The notes under the pieces: model-generated | What the model was told of the DNA's origin: nothing | Seen by the model: only the letters and a program-made list of their open reading frames with translations | Database searches by the model: none | In this document: positions 16,568 to 24,305 of the stretch, piece after piece | Position numbering within the stretch: position 1 is the stretch's first letter | Layout: every line of letters starts with the position of its first letter | NCBI RefSeq assembly: GCF_050897975.1 | Contig: NZ_JBPAXY010000001.1 | Location: 558,001-622,000 of the forward strand | DNA: 64,000 nt | Origin: Pseudooceanicola sp050897975 | GTDB lineage: Bacteria > Pseudomonadota > Alphaproteobacteria > Rhodobacterales > Rhodobacteraceae | Direction: 5' to 3' | Program-made: the position numbers and the translations under genes

Positions 16568-17842
16568 GGACGAGTCAAGCGGCAGAATTGAAGTTTTCGG
16601 CGAAGGGCTGTCTGGTATTGAGTATTACCCAGATCACGTTGATGCGTCTTCGGGCGAGCGCGATGACAGCCTGGTTGTGTCTTTTCCCCTCGGCACGTTT
16701 TCGATCGTAGAACGCTTTGCTTTCGGGGTGGCAAAGCGCGACGAAAGCGGACTGGAAGAAGACCCGCTTGAGCGCCTTGTCGCCGCCGGTTGCGCGGCGG
16801 ATGGCGTAGGATTTGCCCGACTGGCGCAGAACCGGCGTGAGGCCGGCCGCGGCAGCGAGCGCGTCAGCGGAACGGAAACGGCGGATGTCGCCGATGTTGG
16901 CGATGAGTTCTGCCGTCATCACGACCCCCATCCCGGGCAGGCTCTGGATGAGGGCCGCGTCAGGGTGGCAGGCGAGCAGTTCGGCGATGTCGCGGTCGAT
17001 CCGGTCGCGCATCTCGCGGGCGCGCAGGGCCTCGGTGGCCAGTTCTTTGACGAGGCGAGCCCGGGTCAGGGCGCCCGGCACGTCCACGGTCTGCGCCTTG
17101 GCGAGGGTAATCGCCTCCTCGGTCAGCTGCGCCACGCCGCGCGAGAGCGGGGCCAGGCGCATGATCTTTCTTGCGGCGCTTGCCGGTCGCGCAGCGCGAA
17201 GTTCATGCGGGGCGGCAAAGAGGCTGAGGAAGGCCAGACCGGTCTTCGTTCTCACGTCGATCCTGCGCTCAAGTGCCGGAAACACCGAGGACAGCAGGTC
17301 GCGCAAACGCGCCAGGCAACGGGTCTGGTCGCACACGATCTCACTGCGCCGACCCACCAGCAGGCGGATGTTCACGTCGATCTCGCGCTCGATGTCAACG
17401 GGGCGCAGATCATGGCGTGTGCGCGCGAGCTCGGCGATCGTGGCCGCGTCGCGCGGGTCGGACTTGTTCTCGCCGCCCCGCATCCCCTGCCGCGCCCGGT
17501 TCACCGACAGGCCCGGCACATGCACCAGCCGAAAGCCCGCCTCCACGATCATCGCACACAAGAGCGTGGCGGCACCGCCGAGAATGTCGAGCGCGACCGT
17601 GACCTCGTCTGCGCCAAGCGCGCCAATGTCCTCGATCAGGGCAGCAATCTGGTCGGGCTGTTTTACTACGGAGCAGCTGAGAAGCGGCTTGGCGTTCCCG
17701 TCGATCGCGCAGGCCCAGTGCACCTCCTTGGCCACATTGAGGCCGATAAATACCTTCATGGCAATCCTCCTGTGCCATTCCCCATCAGGCAGCCCTCCCA
17801 TGCCGTCCTCGCCCTACACAGCGATGATCCGCAGAGCCTAAT
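16568..17842 (-). mobile_element. IS110-family insertion element
   Basis: Contains one transposase gene (16575-17759, minus strand) and inserts between pyrD and the amidohydrolase gene. The octamer AGCCTAAT occurs at 16560-16567 and 17835-17842, so the element may lie between these, but IS110 elements have no clear inverted ends. The upstream end could extend further (to about 17990), because the family keeps its bridge RNA in the non-coding DNA upstream of the transposase. Confidence 0.65.
16575..17759 (-). CDS. IS110-family transposase, first DEDD residue replaced
   Basis: 394 residues from ATG 17759. The N-terminal RuvC-like DEDD domain shows VALDILGGAATLL and ENKSDPRDAATIAELAR; the C-terminal transposase_20 domain shows IQSLPGMGVVMTAELIANIGD and LTPVLRQSGKSYAIRRATGG with its catalytic Ser. 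Odd point: the first acidic residue, normally in a GIDVxK motif near residue 8, reads GLNVAK here, so Asp is Asn and catalysis may be lost. The family moves by bridge-RNA-guided recombination. Confidence 0.88.
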   Translation of the reverse strand: MKVFIGLNVAKEVHWACAIDGNAKPLLSCSVVKQPDQIAALIEDIGALGADEVTVALDILGGAATLLCAMIVEAGFRLVHVPGLSVNRARQGMRGGENKSDPRDAATIAELARTRHDLRPVDIEREIDVNIRLLVGRRSEIVCDQTRCLARLRDLLSSVFPALERRIDVRTKTGLAFLSLFAAPHELRAARPASAARKIMRLAPLSRGVAQLTEEAITLAKAQTVDVPGALTRARLVKELATEALRAREMRDRIDRDIAELLACHPDAALIQSLPGMGVVMTAELIANIGDIRRFRSADALAAAAGLTPVLRQSGKSYAIRRATGGDKALKRVFFQSAFVALCHPESKAFYDRKRAEGKRHNQAVIALARRRINVIWVILNTRQPFAENFNSAA

Positions 17843-18004
17843 CAGCGGTCAGGTCAGGCGTTGGGACCGGGTGGTTCTGCCTCTCGAGCCATCGAGGGCG
17901 GCCAGCATGATAGCCATGCCCGGTCCCCTGCCTCCGCACAGCATCGCACCAACCGTGCAATCCGCAAAGACACGCGTCGAAACGCAAGAGAAAGGTAGGG
18001 CCGC

Positions 18005-19285
18005 ATGATGCTACAATCCCTCAAGAGCCACGACGATGCGGCCATGGGCGCCCTGGCGGCACAGGTCTTCGACGGCATTCGCGCCCTCTCGCCCGACACC
18101 GCGGGCGTCAGCCGCCCTGCCTTTTCGGACATCGAGACGCGGACGCTGGACTGGCTGGCCGATTTCGGCCGCACCGAGGGCCTGCACGTCGAAGAAGACG
18201 CAGGCCGCAACCTGCTGTTCTGCCTGCCCAAGGATGCGCAGGCGGAAAGCTGGGTGCTGATCGGCAGCCATGTCGACAGCGTGCCCATGGGCGGCAACTA
18301 CGATGGCCTGGCGGGCGTCGTGGCGGGGCTGATCGTCCTGATCCGCGCCGCGCGCAGCGGCCGTTCCTTCCGGCGCCCGGTCAAATGCCTGGCCATGCGC
18401 GGCGAGGAAAGCGCCTGGTTCGGCGCCTGTTACCTAGGCTCCAAGATGCTGACCGGGCAATTGCCCAACGCGGAACTTACCGCGGCCCACAAGGGCGATG
18501 GCCGCTCGCTGCGTGATCACCTGGACGGCCTGGGCATCGACACGGCGCCGCTGGCCGCGCGGACCCCGATATGCGACCTGTCGAAGATCGAAGGCTACCT
18601 GGAACTGCACATCGAACAGGGCCCGCTGCTTGTCGAACGGGGCCTGCCCGCCGCCGTCGTCTCGGGCATCCGGGGCAACTTCCGCCACCGGCTGGTGCGC
18701 TGCATCGGCGAGGCCGGGCACTCCGGCGCCGTGCCCCGCGCCTACCGCCACGACCCGGTGCTGGCCTTTGCCGAACTGATGCACCGGCTGGACGACACCT
18801 GGAACCACCTGCTGCGGACCGGGCGCGACCTGGTGCTGACCTCAGGCATCGTGGGCACCAACCCGGCCTCGCACGCGATCTCGCGCATCCCGGACGAGCT
18901 GGGCTTCTCGCTCGACATCCGCTCGCAGGATGCGGCGATCCTCGACCAGATGCGCGCATACCTGCGCGAGCAGATGGACGACATCGGCCGCAGCCGTGGC
19001 GTGCGTTTCGACACCGGCGCCGAGGTGGCCGTGGCCCCTGCCCTTATGGACCCCACCGTCATAGTCGGGCTGGAGACCGCCATGGCCCGGGTGACGGACG
19101 AGCCCTTCATCATGCCCTCGGGCGGCGGCCATGACGCGGCGATCTTCGCCCAAGCGGGCATTCCTGCCGGTATGGTCTTCGTGCGAAACCGCAATGGCAG
19201 CCACAATCCCGACGAAGCGATGGAAATCGGCGATTTCCTCGTAGGCACAGCGATCCTTTCCGCCTATCTGGAGGCGGAAGAATGA
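18005..19285 (+). CDS. N-carbamoyl-L-amino-acid/ureido amidohydrolase (M20 family)
   Basis: 426 residues of the M20 dimetal amidohydrolase family. Metal-site motifs: GSHVDSVPMGGNYDG, AMRGEESAWFG, YLELHIEQGPLLVE and the C-terminal SGGGHDA and RNRNGSHNPDE. Relatives hydrolyse N-carbamoyl-amino acids, allantoate or ureidopropionate. In an operon with dihydroorotate dehydrogenase, N-carbamoyl-L-aspartate (ureidosuccinate) is an attractive substrate, giving aspartate, ammonia and CO2, but a dihydroorotase that would supply it is not in this window. It overlaps pyrE by four bases (ATGA). Confidence 0.85.
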   Translation: MMLQSLKSHDDAAMGALAAQVFDGIRALSPDTAGVSRPAFSDIETRTLDWLADFGRTEGLHVEEDAGRNLLFCLPKDAQAESWVLIGSHVDSVPMGGNYDGLAGVVAGLIVLIRAARSGRSFRRPVKCLAMRGEESAWFGACYLGSKMLTGQLPNAELTAAHKGDGRSLRDHLDGLGIDTAPLAARTPICDLSKIEGYLELHIEQGPLLVERGLPAAVVSGIRGNFRHRLVRCIGEAGHSGAVPRAYRHDPVLAFAELMHRLDDTWNHLLRTGRDLVLTSGIVGTNPASHAISRIPDELGFSLDIRSQDAAILDQMRAYLREQMDDIGRSRGVRFDTGAEVAVAPALMDPTVIVGLETAMARVTDEPFIMPSGGGHDAAIFAQAGIPAGMVFVRNRNGSHNPDEAMEIGDFLVGTAILSAYLEAEE

Positions 19286-19992
19286 AGGAAGCCCTGCCAA
19301 TGCAGCTCTCGCCCGAGACCCGCAAAGATTTTGCGCACCGCACCGCGCGGGCGCTGCTGGACATCGGCGCCGTGGAATGCGCGGGCCAGCGGCCCTTCAT
19401 CCTGTCCTCCGGCGTGGCCAGCCCGGTCTACATCAATGTCCGCAAGGTAATCTCTTACCCCGCGCTGCGCGAGATGATGATGGGCTTCGCGACCGAGATC
19501 CTGGATTCTGAGATCGGGCGCGACCGCATCGATGCTGTCGCCGGCGCCGAAACGGCCGGCATCCCCTTCGCCGCCTGGATCGCGGCCCTGGCCGGCCTGC
19601 CGATGCAATACGTGCGCAAACGCGCCCAGGGCTTCGGCCCGGCGGCTCGGATTGAGGGCGTCTCGACTTCCGGCCAGCGGGTCCTGCTGATCGAGGATCT
19701 GACCACCGACGGCGCCTCGAAGATCCGTTTCTGCCAGGCCCTGCGCGAAGCCGGGCTGAAGGTGTCGGACGTGCTGATGCTGTTCCACTACGACATCTTC
19801 CCCGAGACCCGTGTCGCGTTGGACCAGCACGGCCTGCGCCTGCACGCCCTGGCCAACTGGGGCGACATCTTGACCGAGGCCGAGACCCGCGACAGCTTCC
19901 CCCGCCCGGCGCTGGATGCGCTGCGGGCCTTCATCGACGCACCTCTCGACTGGTCGGCCGCCCATGGCGGCGCCGGCAGTCTTTCCTTCTGA
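19282..19992 (+). CDS. pyrE: Orotate phosphoribosyltransferase
   Basis: 236 residues. FILSSGVASPVYINVRKVIS is the N-terminal orotate-binding region, AGAETAGIPFAAWIA the PPi loop and QRVLLIEDLTTDGASK the PRPP-binding motif. It makes orotidine 5'-phosphate from orotate and PRPP. In this operon it could capture imported orotate for UMP synthesis while PyrDK plus the amidohydrolase degrade the rest. It is translationally coupled to the amidohydrolase by an ATGA overlap. Confidence 0.9.
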   Translation: MKEALPMQLSPETRKDFAHRTARALLDIGAVECAGQRPFILSSGVASPVYINVRKVISYPALREMMMGFATEILDSEIGRDRIDAVAGAETAGIPFAAWIAALAGLPMQYVRKRAQGFGPAARIEGVSTSGQRVLLIEDLTTDGASKIRFCQALREAGLKVSDVLMLFHYDIFPETRVALDQHGLRLHALANWGDILTEAETRDSFPRPALDALRAFIDAPLDWSAAHGGAGSLSF

Positions 19993-20024
19993 CCCTTCAC
20001 GTCCCGTTCCGAAAGGAGACACCT

Positions 20025-20345
20025 ATGTTCACCCCGCTTCTGGAGACGCTCGCCGAACAGGGCAACGGTATCCACGCCTACCGGGCAGCTTCGCAGATGT
20101 CGTGGCAAAAGGCCGCCGAGATCCCCGACCATGCCGCCGCCTTCTACCTGCTGGCGACGACTATCGACGCCTTCGTCGACCGCCACGAGCGCATGCCCCT
20201 GATGTTCGCCGAGGTCAAACAAAGCTTTGCCACCCTCAAACAGGAGATCGAAGCCCTTAGCGCAGCCTATGCAGCCGGCGACCCAGCCCAGATCCTCGAG
20301 GCCCTGAACAAGATCGCCGCAACCCGCGCGGCAGAACTGGACTGA
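20025..20345 (+). CDS. Small conserved-looking hypothetical protein
   Basis: 106 residues, soluble and mostly helical with acidic ends, including AAFYLLATTIDAFVDRHERM and ILEALNKIAATRAAELD. I do not recognise the family. It begins 32 bases after pyrE behind GAAAGGAGA and precedes a strong terminator hairpin, so it is the last gene of the TRAP/dihydroorotate operon. Its role in pyrimidine scavenging is unknown. Confidence 0.65.
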   Translation: MFTPLLETLAEQGNGIHAYRAASQMSWQKAAEIPDHAAAFYLLATTIDAFVDRHERMPLMFAEVKQSFATLKQEIEALSAAYAAGDPAQILEALNKIAATRAAELD

Positions 20346-20374
20346 GCGCAAACATCACGGCACCCCAGGCTTTC

Positions 20375-20412
20375 GAAGGCCGGCTCTTCTTGCGAAGGTC
20401 CGGCCTTCTTCG
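20375..20412 (+). terminator. Rho-independent terminator of the TRAP/pyr operon
   Basis: Perfect 9-bp stem GAAGGCCGG (20375-20383) and CCGGCCTTC (20400-20408), followed by a T-rich stretch, 30 bases after the last gene. Confidence 0.8.
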
Positions 20413-20615
20413 TTCTTCCCTGCCGCGTCCCTGCGGTAAATCGGACGCGAAGTCAGGCTCTGGACTTCGGTAACGGGTCTCCGTCCGTCAGGCGATTTTG
20501 CGCTTGAGATCAGATCCCACAAACTGGTTTCGTGAACGCGGTCGTTTCGATTGACAGTTCACGGCTCGAGTCGAGGGGTAATCACGCCGTTTTAAAGGGG
20601 GCTTCGTCGTGGAGT

Positions 20616-20815
20616 TTAAGCGGCCATTCTCAGTTTCTGGACAGGCGTGATCCTGTTATTGCCCATGTGGCGGCGCTCGTTGTTGCAGGACCAAAGCCAC
20701 TCGGTGGCAGTCTGCTGCACTTCCACGATGCTCTCGAAGACATTGAAGTCCAGCCATTCATGCCGGACCGTCCGGTTGTAGCGCTCGACCTATGCGTTCT
20801 GCTGCGGCTTTAGCT
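20616..20815 (-). pseudogene. IS3-family transposase OrfB, 3' fragment
   Basis: The minus strand reads VERYNRTVRHEWLDFNVFES and then EVQQTATEWLWSCNNERRHM, ending NNRITPVQKLRMAA and a stop. This is the C-terminal end of the IS3-family integrase domain, including its last catalytic Glu region. An in-frame TAG stands where the family has a Tyr codon (QQNAYVERYN) at the upstream edge, and the rest of OrfB is absent. Relic only. Confidence 0.85.
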
Positions 20816-21164
20816 CACCTGAGCCCGTCGAGGGACGGAATCTAACGGTTTAGGCGCTTAAATCACTCCAAAACCTCTCACTAGTGTGGGCTTTTTTCTC
20901 CAATTAGCCGAGCACGAAAACTGCGGTCCCCTCACCGGTCAGGAGCATATCACCCAGATTTTCAGGGTACCCCCGGGGAGGAGGGGCGCGAGAGCAGACG
21001 TTCCTGTGCCGCGCAGCGACGGTTCACTCGCAGCCCTTCTGCGACATTCCTGCCAGGCGCAGCATGACCCCAGGCATCGACACTTCGGGCGTAGAGCGGT
21101 AGTTCGCTGCGGCAGCGAATTCGCTTGCGCTACAACAAGAAAGCAGGAATTCGCCACCTACTGC
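20816..21164. other. Non-coding segment between IS3 remnant and restriction gene
   Basis: No convincing gene on either strand. It separates the IS remnant from the 3' end of the Type III restriction gene. Confidence 0.5.
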
Positions 21165-24100
21165 TCAAAGTAACTGAAACGGCCCCTCTTCCCACTGGGA
21201 ACCAGTAAACGCATTCATCTGGACGCCAAGCCGCCCCGGATCCTCTACCAACAGGTATCTCCATACGCCGTGATCACCGAGGCGATTGACGGCTTCGGTC
21301 CAACGCTCGGCCGCCTTCGCCTTGGCATCGGCGTCGTCAGTGACCTGCCCCTTGATCTCGACAATGACGTTCTCCTCCCGATCCGTGACAACGATGAAAT
21401 CCGGTATGTAGCGCGACAGCAGGCCACGATGCCGGTAGGGGATTGTGAACCCCAGCCGGTCGTTCTTGACCCATCTCTTCACCCCAGGATGGCTGTCGAG
21501 AAGGAAGGAGGCACTTTGCTCCCACTTCTTAGTGTCAGCCACCATTGCATTCAGATGACACCTCGTGACCGGGTAGATCGGTTTCGTCGTGTGAAAATCG
21601 ACGTAGAGCGTGCCTCCCCTGCCCGCTGCACCTTGGGGTATGATGGCGATCTCGCCGCCGCGTGTTGCCGATCCCTTTTTGATGGCTTCAAGCAGGGAGC
21701 CGATTGCAGCCTGCATGTATTCGCCGACCAGCAGCACGTCACACGGCCGGCTATCACCCTTTCGATCCAGCTTTTTTTCAAGGAATCGCTTCGCTGCGAA
21801 CGCGACCTTCGGGAAAAGCTGCTGGACTGGAACTGCTTCGGCGCCGTTGTCCGAGAGCCAGCGGTCGCAGATCTCACGTGCCAACCTGAATGCAACCTGC
21901 TGATCGCGAAACCGGGCGCGCCAGTCCTTCAACGAGAGGACCGGGCGTTCGCCCGGCCCGAATGCCGCCAGAGTCCCGTCAGGTGTTGTCAGAGGGGTCA
22001 GCTCAACCATCTGCGGGATCTTCATCGGGTCGATCGTCACCTTGGCAACCTTGCTCCAGTCGATATGCACATCGAACTGGCCCGACTGATGGTAGCCGGT
22101 CACGATGGGAAAGGTGATCTCGTACTCCGCCTTCTCCGGGACCGAGTAGATGTGGTTCGGATCTGGCGGCGGCGGTTGGGGTCCGACCGGCTTCACCTTG
22201 AACGGAATGAGCTCGAAGGGGACACCGAAGACCTTGGCAGTCTCCTCGGCGAACACCTGAGCTTCTTCGTCGAGCGCATAGCTCTTGCGCCGCAATGCCC
22301 GTCCGACGACCTGCTCGCACAGGAGCTGTGAACCAAAAGGACGGAGCCCGACGATGTGCGTGACCGTGTTGGCGTCCCAGCCCTCCGCCAGCATCGCGAC
22401 CGAAACGATGCAACGGACGTCTCGCCCCGGCGGGATGCGCTCATCGATCCATTTCAGCGAACCGTCGCTGTCGTCGCTGGCCACCTTGTCGTTGTGCTTG
22501 CGTACCAGCTCGGACCAGTCCTCGGGGATCTTGCCGCCCGGCCATTCCGGTTTGCCCACTGTGTCGAGGATGAATCGCAGCCGTTTGGTCTCATCCTTTG
22601 ACCCACCTTGCTCGATGTCCTCCATGACCTTCGAGTCAATCCTGACAGTGACCTCCTGCCCGGGCGCATTCCGGAACCAGGCAGGAGAAACCCCGTAGCT
22701 GTCGTTCCCATTCGCCAGCCAGTTGTGGACTTCCTTGGCAACGGCGGTGTCCCGGCAGACGACGATGAACACCGGCGGCACTGGATGCTTCTGCTGCTGC
22801 TTAGAATGCTGTTCCCATTCTAGGAAACGCTCGTGCCACTCCTGAGCCAGCAGGTTGATGGGTGCGGACGCATAGTTCATCACGATCTCGGGCGTAATGC
22901 TTGTGCCGAGGCCATCCTCCTTGGCCTTCGCTTGAACCCATCGCCAGATGTTGAAGTAGGCGGCTTCCTCGGCGCCCGAAACGTCGCGCGCCGGAAGCTG
23001 CGGAATCTTTACAAGCCCGGACTCGATCGCATCCAGCAGACCAAAATCTGATACGACCCACAGGAACGGCTTCCCGACTTCATTTCCCGAGCCTTGGATG
23101 TAGAACGGTGTCGCCGAAAGATCGACGCAGAGGTTGATCCCACGCCGCCGGCTGCCACCCGCGAGCTTGTTGATCCTGTCCAAGCCCTCGATCCAGATCG
23201 TGGCCTCACGAGCGTTCTTCTTCGCGAGGTGCTTGTCCTCGTCAAGGCTTTCCTCGCTCGCGGCGTCTCCTCTGCGGTAAGCGTGGTGCGCCTCGTCGTT
23301 GAAAATCAGCCAATGGGTGCTCCTCCCCTTGCCGCTGCCAAGCTCCCGCCGGATGCGCTTGAACCATGCCTGGTCGGACTCGAAGTACTTCGTCTCGACG
23401 CTCTCGTTTGCCTTGCCCGCGTTCTTCACTACCTTGACCGGCTCACCGGTTTTCACCACCTTGGCGCTGTCGCCGTTGACCGAGTTGGTCTCCTTTTTCG
23501 CCAGCCGATGCCAGTTCGCGATCATGACTTCGCCACGCCGCAGCTCTTCCATCCGGTGCGGCGGGACCAGTTGCCTTGTGCGGTAAAGGCTGAGATCGCC
23601 GAGCGCCGGATCCAGTTCCTGCAGCCGCTCGCGGATCGTCACGTTGGGGCATACGATCAGGATGGTGTCCGAGAACCGGTCGTCCCGCGGGGAGGCCACG
23701 CGGTTCAGGATCGACCAGGCGGCTAGCATGCCCATGACGGTCGTCTTGCCGCTGCCGGTCGCCATCTTGCAGGCGTAGCGCAGAAAGGCGCGCGCACCGG
23801 CCGCCTTGGCTTCAAGCCCCGGCTCGTCCTTCGGGATTTCTGGAAGGCCCTTGCGATAGATGTCCTTCGCCTCGACGAGGAAGATGATCGTCTCGGCCGC
23901 TTCGATCTGGGCGAAGAACAGGCGCTGCATCCGCTGATCGCTGCGCCACAGGTCCAGAAGCTCGCGCGTCACCGGGGACGCGCCATCATATGCCACGCCA
24001 CCACTGTGCACGCCCGCCCGCCAGTCCTTCACTCGGCCGCGGATGGCATTGACGATCTCGAGCTCGACTTCCTCGCCCGCCTGATTCTCGAACAGCTCAG

Positions 24101-24305
24101 CCTGGTCGCGGCTTGCGCGCCCCCGTCTGGCATGTTCCGGTACGCGGTAAAAGTAGCTCGCCCGGCGGCGGCCATTAGCTTTGTAGGGCGGCTTGGCCTT
24201 CTCGATCTTCCAGTGACACTTCGGTTCCTCAAACGGCGAGTTAATGATAGGCGATTCGACCTCGGCGACGGTGAGCGGGGCGTCCTGCTGTGCAGACACG
24301 GGCAT
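21165..24305 (-). CDS. res: Type III restriction endonuclease, Res subunit
   Basis: 1046 residues. Superfamily 2 helicase core: MATGSGKTTV (Walker A, residues 182-190), LIFNDEAHHAYR (DEAH-like Walker B), SATPF (motif III) and EQVVGRALRR (motif VI). The C-terminus has a PD-(D/E)xK nuclease signature, PDFIVVTDREENVIVEIKGQ. It is the ATP-dependent translocase and nuclease that cuts unmethylated DNA in complex with Mod. Its ATG overlaps the mod stop (TGATG), so the two are co-translated. No frameshift or missing motif is visible. It lies inside the candidate island as a likely defence cargo. Confidence 0.93.
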   Translation of the reverse strand: MPVSAQQDAPLTVAEVESPIINSPFEEPKCHWKIEKAKPPYKANGRRRASYFYRVPEHARRGRASRDQAELFENQAGEEVELEIVNAIRGRVKDWRAGVHSGGVAYDGASPVTRELLDLWRSDQRMQRLFFAQIEAAETIIFLVEAKDIYRKGLPEIPKDEPGLEAKAAGARAFLRYACKMATGSGKTTVMGMLAAWSILNRVASPRDDRFSDTILIVCPNVTIRERLQELDPALGDLSLYRTRQLVPPHRMEELRRGEVMIANWHRLAKKETNSVNGDSAKVVKTGEPVKVVKNAGKANESVETKYFESDQAWFKRIRRELGSGKGRSTHWLIFNDEAHHAYRRGDAASEESLDEDKHLAKKNAREATIWIEGLDRINKLAGGSRRRGINLCVDLSATPFYIQGSGNEVGKPFLWVVSDFGLLDAIESGLVKIPQLPARDVSGAEEAAYFNIWRWVQAKAKEDGLGTSITPEIVMNYASAPINLLAQEWHERFLEWEQHSKQQQKHPVPPVFIVVCRDTAVAKEVHNWLANGNDSYGVSPAWFRNAPGQEVTVRIDSKVMEDIEQGGSKDETKRLRFILDTVGKPEWPGGKIPEDWSELVRKHNDKVASDDSDGSLKWIDERIPPGRDVRCIVSVAMLAEGWDANTVTHIVGLRPFGSQLLCEQVVGRALRRKSYALDEEAQVFAEETAKVFGVPFELIPFKVKPVGPQPPPPDPNHIYSVPEKAEYEITFPIVTGYHQSGQFDVHIDWSKVAKVTIDPMKIPQMVELTPLTTPDGTLAAFGPGERPVLSLKDWRARFRDQQVAFRLAREICDRWLSDNGAEAVPVQQLFPKVAFAAKRFLEKKLDRKGDSRPCDVLLVGEYMQAAIGSLLEAIKKGSATRGGEIAIIPQGAAGRGGTLYVDFHTTKPIYPVTRCHLNAMVADTKKWEQSASFLLDSHPGVKRWVKNDRLGFTIPYRHRGLLSRYIPDFIVVTDREENVIVEIKGQVTDDADAKAKAAERWTEAVNRLGDHGVWRYLLVEDPGRLGVQMNAFTGSQWEEGPFQLL

